A stretch of 15,680 nucleotides of DNA from Ichthyophonus hoferi. Taxonomy: Eukaryota > Opisthokonta > Ichthyosporea > Ichthyophonida > Ichthyophonidae. The stretch covers positions 38,471-54,150 of the forward strand of contig NAOQ01000134.1 in NCBI GenBank assembly GCA_002751075.1, read 5' to 3'. The translations under genes and the position numbers were made by a program. Below, piece after piece: positions 10,057 through 15,680 of this stretch. The notes under the pieces are model-generated. The model was not told where the DNA came from. It ran no database searches and saw only the letters and a list, made by a program, of their open reading frames with translations. Each line of letters starts with the position of its first letter. Positions within the stretch are counted from its first letter, which is position 1.

Positions 10057-10718
10057 TACATAAGCACCTGTTCGAAATATTCATGATAAGAGAATGCTTA
10101 AGCAAGCAAATGATTCAAGTTTTGATTGAAGATAATAATAATATAGGTTAAAGTTAATTAGCGAGCCAGAGCATATATAAGACTTGAATTCTTAATAGAA
10201 ATATAATATATAATATGCCAAAGAAAAATAAATTTATTAAATATATTCTGAAGAGTTTGTAATGTTATGTACAAGTCTTTATCTCCTCTATATATATGTT
10301 TAAATCACCAATAGTTATTCTATTCAATCTTGCTGGATACAATTTTGAAATATCATATCGTTAATTGTATAAGTTGTTGTGGTTAGTCAACCAGTTAAAT
10401 TTGCAACTGGAAATATATGTATATAAAGAACTGAAAACTAGATTTCAAGGATCCTAAATTCTTTATCTATAAAACCTACGTAGTAATAATTCAGATTAAG
10501 ATTAGTTCCTGTATACTGCATATACCAGATTATATTAGGTATACCGTTTGACCCAAATCCATTTTCATCACATCATGTAGACGCTCAATTTATGCTACTG
10601 CAATATTGGCGCAGGTAAGATAATTCCTCATTGAAGTGATATTTTTTTCTCTGTTAAAGTGCTCCTTCCCATTCTCCGCGACCCGTTGACGTAAATCAGC
10701 ACTCATGTGGTTCTATCA
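10057..10718. other. Spacer without a recognisable gene
   Basis: AT-rich, no coding open frame on either strand that I can support. It carries AATAAATTTATTAAAT-type runs around 10227. The minus-strand gene fragment at 10719 would have its 3' UTR here, but no well-placed poly(A) signal is visible close to its stop. Confidence 0.4.
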
Positions 10719-10934
10719 CTATTTATATTCACAGTGATACCATTCGTCTATGTCAAGGCCAGTGACAACTAAGCTATCAATTGAGTCGTCTAAAACAATA
10801 GAGTTGGTTAAACATAACTGAGAGTATTCGGCGGCAGCCTTCTTTTTTGGCTGCACATGGAAAAATTTATAAAATCGCTTCAGGCCAGATTTTCCCTGTT
10901 GGCGGATTGTATGGCAAAGTACTTTTAAAACCAT
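10719..10934 (-). CDS. Candidate C-terminal exon of an unrecognised minus-strand gene
   Basis: Open frame ending at a TAG. Its last part encodes PKKKAAAEYSQL followed by an acidic, Asp-rich tail ending DIDEWYHCEYK. Directly before PKKK, on the minus strand, is a T-rich tract ending GTGCAG, a good splice acceptor, so the real terminal exon may be just 10719-10850 (43 residues). The frame is also open upstream of 10934 for about 60 codons beyond one TAA, which suggests either a spliced exon or a decayed gene. Composition is less AT-biased than the surroundings. I cannot name a family. Confidence 0.35.
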   Translation of the reverse strand: MVLKVLCHTIRQQGKSGLKRFYKFFHVQPKKKAAAEYSQLCLTNSIVLDDSIDSLVVTGLDIDEWYHCEYK

Positions 10935-10964
10935 TTATGATTTAAGAATGTAGTTGATAGCCAA

Positions 10965-10997
10965 CCGCATCTCAAAGACTTTTTCATTGAGATGCGG
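10965..10997. repeat. Stem-loop with 11-bp perfect stem
   Basis: CCGCATCTCAA (10965-10975) and its exact reverse complement (10987-10997) enclose an 11-base loop. The stem is GC-rich for this region, so it would be stable in RNA or single-stranded DNA. It lies within an open minus-strand frame, so it could be coincidental. Confidence 0.7.
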
Positions 10998-11247
10998 TCT
11001 TTTATACTCATTTTCAAACAAAACCCATAAACTACTGGTTAATCTACTTACGCTATTGGTGCTACACCTGATATCATAATGAGCCAAAGACAATATAGTT
11101 AATTTGGAGCAAGACAAAACTTTTTTGAAGGACAGGGGTTGGTCTCAAATTTTTTAAGAAACTAATGGGAATCTACAATATAATTAATTAAGTTTAAATG
11201 GTCACCTTGTCAGAAATCTCCTTTCATCTATTCCCGATAGCACTTAC

Positions 11248-11505
11248 GAATCCGTCGAAGTTACTGATTCAGAATCAGCGAAAGTCGAGTCTTCAAAGCT
11301 TGAACTTGGCGAAGATGGAACGGAAGGAGAAGAGAAGACGGGTATATCGGTTGTATGCCTGTTTGAGACTTCCTTGTTAGATATAGTCCCGTTTGAATCA
11401 CTGGAATTCAAAGAATAAACAACTTTAGTTTTCTTTCGAACTCTAGCAGACCGAAGGATGGGTTTAGGAGTAAAGGTTAGAGTGCGTTTATTGCTCTTTT
11501 TTTTT
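11248..11505 (-). CDS. Candidate Ser-rich internal exon of an unrecognised minus-strand gene
   Basis: On the minus strand the frame runs from an A-homopolymer to a perfect donor GTAAGT right after base 11248. It starts with a Lys/Arg-rich part (KPILRSARVRKK, then VVYSLNSSDSNG) and ends in a Ser/Pro/acidic low-complexity part (SSPSVPSSPSSSFEDSTF). This is typical of a disordered nuclear or scaffold protein region. Upstream, another frame of similar basic character (CDRKLRISKKK) runs into the A10 run at 11497-11506, so the exon may really start near 11544 with a homopolymer length error in the sequence or a genuine frameshift. No family is recognised. It probably belongs with the exon candidate at 10719-10934, but the phases do not join directly, so another exon would be needed. 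Confidence 0.4.
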
Positions 11506-11559
11506 TACTGATCCTTAATTTACGGTCACAACCCTCGGTCTTGGCTAATATACTAAATT

Positions 11560-12383
11560 GGCGTTATATAATTTCCTGCCAATCTATTGACGTTGTCAAT
11601 ATGTATGGTTAATATGGTTCTAATAAGGAGGATTAAAGAGTGAAATTTATCTTATTTCCTATTGTAGGTCGACCATAGATGTGTAGTACCACTTACGCTA
11701 CTAGTTTAACCATTCTATCATAAAACAAATAATTATTGGATCTGCGGATCTATGGTGAGAACCCAAGGCAGAGCCACGGCCCAATCATTATACTAATACT
11801 ATGATAAAATATCTATTTATAAGCATTGCACCGCTAATTGAATTTATGAGCCTCAACTCTAATCAAATAATTCTAGATAGCATTAACCAATAACAATAGA
11901 GTAATACGAGTGACCAGTAATTCACATACGCAAAACATAAACAAATCTAGTGTAATATAACAACAACCTTTTCTTTTATATTAATATAAAGTATCTCAAA
12001 AATCATTAGGCTTAAATGAAAAGGTAATTTTGGATTTCCATGTATTTTTAAAAAAATCAGTGTGACGTAATATTTATTTCACATGTTAATTTTTTTATGA
12101 CGATAATGCATTCTGGACTCATATTAATCATCCAATGAAGAATTTATATCTCCAGCACAGATCTTGTTACGTATAGAATACAATATAATACACAACACCA
12201 TAAGCCACAATATTACATACCCAATCAGTATAACTTTCAATGCGTAAGCAATTAGGGAAGTGATTTGTCACAACCACATTTGGGAGATGATATCAATCTA
12301 GCAAGATTAGTAGAAAGCTTAAGGAGATACACAGTTGATCTATGATTAGTTGGTTTATGCTTATAAAATTAAACATTTCAATG
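11560..12383. other. Stretch without a supported gene
   Basis: On the minus strand a GTAAGT donor-like string occurs near 11692-11698, preceded by a short open frame. It could be an early exon of the minus-strand gene, but I cannot delimit it. The rest is AT-rich sequence with nothing recognisable. Confidence 0.35.
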
Positions 12384-12579
12384 ATTGGCTACAATTAATA
12401 ACTGCATTAAATTTATTATAATTGGTCATTAGATCTTATAGAGATAATCTCTTGAGGCTATGATTGGTTATTTTACGGCTTTGAGGTAAATAAAGATCAT
12501 TGATCGTAATGTTTGAAATGACATCATGAATATCAAATTAATGGTAATAGTGCATTATCAAATTAATCGTTAAAATTGG
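12384..12579 (-). promoter_or_regulatory. Cluster of inverted CCAAT boxes
   Basis: ATTGG (CCAAT on the minus strand) occurs at 12384-12388, 12421-12425, 12463-12467 and 12575-12579, the first three about 40 bases apart and embedded in ATGATTGG-like or ATAATTGG contexts. This could be an NF-Y type promoter for a minus-strand gene below 11.7 kb, or a degenerate tandem repeat. Confidence 0.25.
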
Positions 12580-12724
12580 TTAATCAATAGGAAATCGGCA
12601 TTTCCCCCAGCATGGCAAGGCAATAATAATTCTCGCAACTAGTTTTCATTTTCTTGAGTTTAATAATTTTTATACTTGGTGATGGGACATGTGTAAAAGG
12701 TATATATAGATGTTTTTATATTCA

Positions 12725-12730
12725 TTTATT
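12725..12730 (-). terminator. Poly(A) signal AATAAA on the minus strand
   Basis: AATAAA read on the minus strand, 45 bases after the stop codon of the exon candidate 12775-12891. Position fits a 3' end of that transcript. Confidence 0.35.
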
Positions 12731-12774
12731 TGATATAGGCTCTGTAAAAACGCCATCTCTTACGTGATCGGCTC

Positions 12775-12891
12775 TTAATTAGAGAGCATCCTGACTTCAG
12801 GTTTGTGCTGAGACATGTACTCATCCAAGCAAACACGAATGCACTTGGATATAGGTGCACCATAGCAAAAACAGTAGCACGTAGTATGTAC
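12775..12891 (-). CDS. Candidate terminal exon, Cys-rich, unrecognised
   Basis: On the minus strand a T-rich tract leads to GCTCACAG, a good acceptor, followed by 38 codons and TAA. The product includes CYCFCYGAPISKCIRVC and then LDEYMSQHKPEVRMLSN. An AATAAA follows at 12730-12725. Another frame over the same bases is open (12726-12920) but lacks this consistent acceptor-stop-poly(A) layout. I found no preceding exon with confidence, so the gene is incomplete or this is a chance arrangement. Confidence 0.3.
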   Translation of the reverse strand, partial: VHTTCYCFCYGAPISKCIRVCLDEYMSQHKPEVRMLSN

Positions 12892-13276
12892 CTGTGAGCT
12901 ATTATTTTTTTAATAAACAAAAATGAAAAATTGTGTAATGTTATATATATGCTATATAATCTTGTTTTATTGTATAACTAGGATGTTGCCATACAATAAA
13001 TTATCTCGATTTATTAAAAAAGACGAGCTGTATTATTTAGTGGAAAGCTTGTTAGGGTTTATATATAAAACAATACAACACTCTATTCTATAAATATGTA
13101 CATTTGGCATTTAATTATGCTAATATGAATTTTTCTTCTGTCCTATTTGGTATTTTTTATAAAACAATTGTGTTGAATTGTTTCTTTGTCATAAAAATAT
13201 TGATTTTGTATGCATCATTTCTTTTATTTTTATGACACAAATTTATTTTCTTACTTATATACACCTTAAATTTTTT

Positions 13277-13697
13277 AATCCAATCACTATATCCTTTGAC
13301 ACACCATTGTCGAGCACATACAAACCCTATCTACCCTGTCCCCCCGTTGATATTCAAGTACCTTTAAGCACATCCTCTAGCGATGTAAGTAAACTTTCTA
13401 TGATAAAATACCAGTGCATCATACTTAGCAGTTTAGTTAACATTAGCAAAAACCCTAAGAAGAACATGTACACAGATTTTGTTGTTGTAGATGAGTTTAT
13501 AGGCCTGAATGGTTTACAGTGTAGCCAATTGTGTGGAAGGTAGAATTAGTAAGGCTTATAGAGAGTTTAATAAAGCCTTGAGACCAGCCCAGAATGTTAG
13601 AGAGTTTAAGAGTAATAGCTCATGGTATCTTCATGTGGAAGACACTAGTGTGGTCATCCTGCCAGAATTGAAGGCAGGTGATGGGTCTCTGGGATAG
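13277..13697 (+). other. Unassigned coding-like stretch next to the repeat zone
   Basis: Two overlapping plus-strand open stretches have ordinary protein-like composition, in contrast to the low-complexity DNA after them. A GTAAGT donor string near 13385 follows a Ser/Pro-rich part. I recognise no family. It may be a host gene piece or part of a mobile element, since element remains begin within a few hundred bases. Confidence 0.25.
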
Positions 13698-14060
13698 TGT
13701 TATTATTATTGTTATTGTTATTGTTATTGTTATTGTTTTTTTTTTTTTGTTGTTTTTATTGTTATTCTTATTATTATTGATTTATTGTGATTATTACTAC
13801 TGCTATTTTGATTGTTATTGCTATTGCTATTGCTATTGTTATGATTATTACTGTTATTATTGTTTTAGTTATTGTTAATGGTATTACTATGCCTTATTAT
13901 AATTATTACTATTATTGTTGTTATTATTGTTATTGTCATTGTTATTATTATGTTTTGTTATGTTTTTTACTATTATTTTTTTTATTGCTATTTATTATTA
14001 TTATTTTTTACAAATAATACTACTATTATTCTTATTCTTATTCTTATTATTACTATTATG
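13698..14060 (+). repeat. Long T-rich simple-sequence tract (TTATTG/TTATTA family)
   Basis: About 360 bases made almost wholly of TTATTG, TTATTA, TTACTA and TTCTTA units and T runs. All frames stay partly open only because these units code for Ile, Val, Leu, Phe and Tyr, so the long hydrophobic open frames here are not genes. It borders and probably interrupts the copia-type fossil that follows. Confidence 0.9.
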
Positions 14061-14106
14061 ATTTATTATGATGATAACATATTAGGAAAAGAGATTTTAA
14101 AAGAGT

Positions 14107-14880
14107 AAGGGTTGGTGTAGATTCAGCAGAGGATACCATGATTGCAGTTCAGCGTATGGAATATGGTGAGAAGAACTTACCTCACACGAGTGAGAAAACT
14201 TTAATCCTTCGAATCGCTCCCCTAGATTCAATTTTATACAAGTCAAATTCTCTTCACAATAGGGTTATGGGCCCAGGTATGAAATTCTTTGATTTTGACG
14301 AGTTCTTTATGCCTGGAATTGATCTGAGACATTTCTTTTTGGGAATGCATTACCTCCTTGTAGTTCTTAGGGTCCATGGAGTCTGTGTTAATGGGAGATA
14401 ATGAGGTGGTAATATCTGTACTTGACATTACATTTATGGGCAGCTGGTGTTGACTGTATTTTTGGACTCTGTATGTTGTGGATAGTGCATTGGGATTATG
14501 GAGATGTATCTTGGAATCTGTGTCAAGTTCAGTAAAGCAATATAGGCCCTCTCTCTCATCAGGGTGAGAAAACTTGAGCACTGGCACAAAAAAATTATGA
14601 GATTGGTAGCGAGCTTGATGTAGATGTAGGAATGGGTGTGTTTAGGGTATACTCCTTAAAACTGTATATTCTCAGGGAGTAGAGGCGTCTGCCCCGATTC
14701 ACTACTCCTATACAGAAATTGTTCCATAAGAGTTCAATATTGTCTGTGCAAACGGCAGTTTGCATAGCTTCCTGGTGAATGTAGGTCAAGAAAGTGGGAA
14801 AAGATTTAAATAAAGTTCCATTGATATGCTGGTGTTGGATACCATTGAGGTGGTTTTTGAGTTGTCATAAATCAAAACCC
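14107..14880 (-). mobile_element. Ty1/copia-type LTR retrotransposon fossil (partial)
   Basis: Read on the minus strand, a stretch contains DPKNYKEVMHS followed by residues spaced as in the linker just before the reverse transcriptase of copia elements, and weaker similarity to the beginning of that domain continues toward 14110. Higher coordinates, before the linker, resemble the end of the integrase region. It is broken, with several breaks, and incomplete at both ends: no gag, no full reverse transcriptase and no identifiable LTR pair. The simple-sequence tract at 13698-14060 abuts its downstream side. The plus-strand open frame at 14138-14401 is its antisense shadow. The degree of decay suggests an old insertion. 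Confidence 0.6.
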
Positions 14881-15137
14881 ACCATGAAAGTTGGGGTAAA
14901 GTCAAGGAGCATGTAAGAAGTGCTTCCTCATGGATGCATGGCTAAATGGTCTACAGCAACACCAAACCAACAGAACTCTACCTGAATCTTTCCCAGCTCT
15001 CCTGGCTTGTTTTCACTCAGAAGCTATGAAAATTGCCATTTACACAGACAATATCAGACCCTTATGAAAAACTTTCTGTATAGTAGTGGTAAATCAGTGC
15101 AAACTCATCTACTCCTTAAGAATATACAGTTTCAGAT
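14638..15137. repeat. Diverged inverted repeat, arms of about 180-200 bp
   Basis: Left arm 14638-14838 and right arm 14957-15137. Shared strings include GAAGCTATG, ACAGACAATAT, TTTCTGTATAG and AGAATATACAGTTT on the right arm, all found inverted in the left arm. Arms belong to the copia-type fossil pieces. Transcription through both would give a long imperfect hairpin. Confidence 0.75.
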
Positions 15138-15350
15138 AATATATCCCAAGTACCTGTTGAAGAGAAGGTATTTTCCCATCTGTCATTCAACATATAGTTC
15201 CTTTCTGAATATATACAAATTGTGGACTTTACCATCAATTAGTATTAAAATCTTAATCACTAATCACAGGACGGAGGCATTGTATGGTATTCCTCAAGTC
15301 AAACCAAATTGTCTGACCCATGATTTTTATAGTTCTGAACTGAACTAAAA
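14957..15350 (+). mobile_element. Second fragment of the same retrotransposon family, inverted
   Basis: Its first 180 bases are clearly related to the reverse complement of 14638-14838, so the same integrase-side piece occurs twice, head to head, around a spacer of about 120 bases. Beyond about 15137 the two pieces differ. It is broken like its partner and diverged from it, so the two are either separate old insertions or an old inverted duplication. Confidence 0.5.
15153..15247 (+). repeat. Direct repeat, copy 1
   Basis: Shares CTGTTGAAG, TATTTTC, CATCTGTCATT, a TTTACC-like string and the ending ATTAGTATTA with the segment 15582-15680. Lies within the second retrotransposon fragment. Confidence 0.6.
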
Positions 15351-15581
15351 CTAGTTTACCAGTAATCTAAGTACTTCACTTTCAATTGGATTGGTTGTCA
15401 AAAATAATATATTGTATTGGAGTTAAATAAAACAAGAAGTAATTATTATTTACCTGGTTAATATATTAAAATATATTAAAGGATTGTTGATCGCGATTGT
15501 ACCTTTAAATATTAAGTACTTAAAATTAAGTGGCTCAGGGTTGATTAGTTGCGTAATATCTTTCAACCTGATAGATTGACT

Positions 15582-15680
15582 CTGTTGAAGGGAAAATATT
15601 TTCTCATCTGTCATTTTAGTATAATTCACTTTTTCATATTTTTAATATATATATCATAGATTTACCGCCTATTAGTATTA
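15582..15680 (+). repeat. Direct repeat, copy 2, running off the window
   Basis: Diverged copy of 15153-15247, about 430 bases downstream in the same orientation. Still matching at the last base of the window, so the repeat continues beyond it. The DNA between the copies (15350-15580) holds no gene. Confidence 0.6.

Noticed and set aside
11198-11380. 60-residue plus-strand frame
   Set aside because: Antisense to the Ser-rich minus-strand exon, which has a better donor and composition.
13678-14108. Several hydrophobic open frames that look like membrane proteins
   Set aside because: They are translations of a TTATTG/TTATTA simple-sequence tract in all frames.
14138-14401. 87-residue plus-strand frame
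   Set aside because: Antisense shadow of the copia-type fossil on the minus strand.

Overview
The window is AT-rich eukaryotic DNA. It has spliced genes with short, canonical GT-AG introns, simple-sequence tracts and decayed transposable elements. The polybasic N-terminal exon and the overall protein pattern of the one recognisable gene are animal-like. A compact, AT-rich invertebrate such as a sponge would fit, but that is inference and no species can be named.

The centre (3018-9156, + strand) is a complete 12-exon gene for glycylpeptide N-myristoyltransferase (NMT). All 12 coding exons join in phase to give 467 residues. Both family signatures are visible; the first carries a Phe-to-Tyr change. 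It is followed by AATAAA (9343) and a GT-rich downstream element. Intron 2 holds a repeated segment that resembles the exon-2 splice junction. One copy forms a perfectly phased 27-nt candidate microexon that would duplicate the nine-residue motif ending exon 2.

Two related small reading frames flank NMT in the same orientation: 1500-1970 (156 aa, with TATA box and poly(A) signal) and 9892-10035 (47 aa). Their first 47 residues align without gaps, with 22 identities counted by hand. They look like paralogs of an unrecognised family, the second one shortened.

On the minus strand, 10719-11505 contains fragments of an unrecognised gene: a Ser-rich exon with a GTAAGT donor and a possible terminal exon. 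12775-12891 is another possible minus-strand terminal exon, followed by AATAAA. A cluster of inverted CCAAT boxes lies at 12384-12579.

From about 13.7 kb to the window end the DNA is repeat-derived: a long T-rich microsatellite-like tract, a broken Ty1/copia-type LTR retrotransposon fragment on the minus strand, a second piece of the same sequence in inverted orientation, and a direct repeat that runs off the end. The genes show no operon-like or pathway relationship to each other. I did not find a clearly new multi-gene system. The strongest unusual items are the microexon candidate, the paralog pair around NMT and the NMT signature change.
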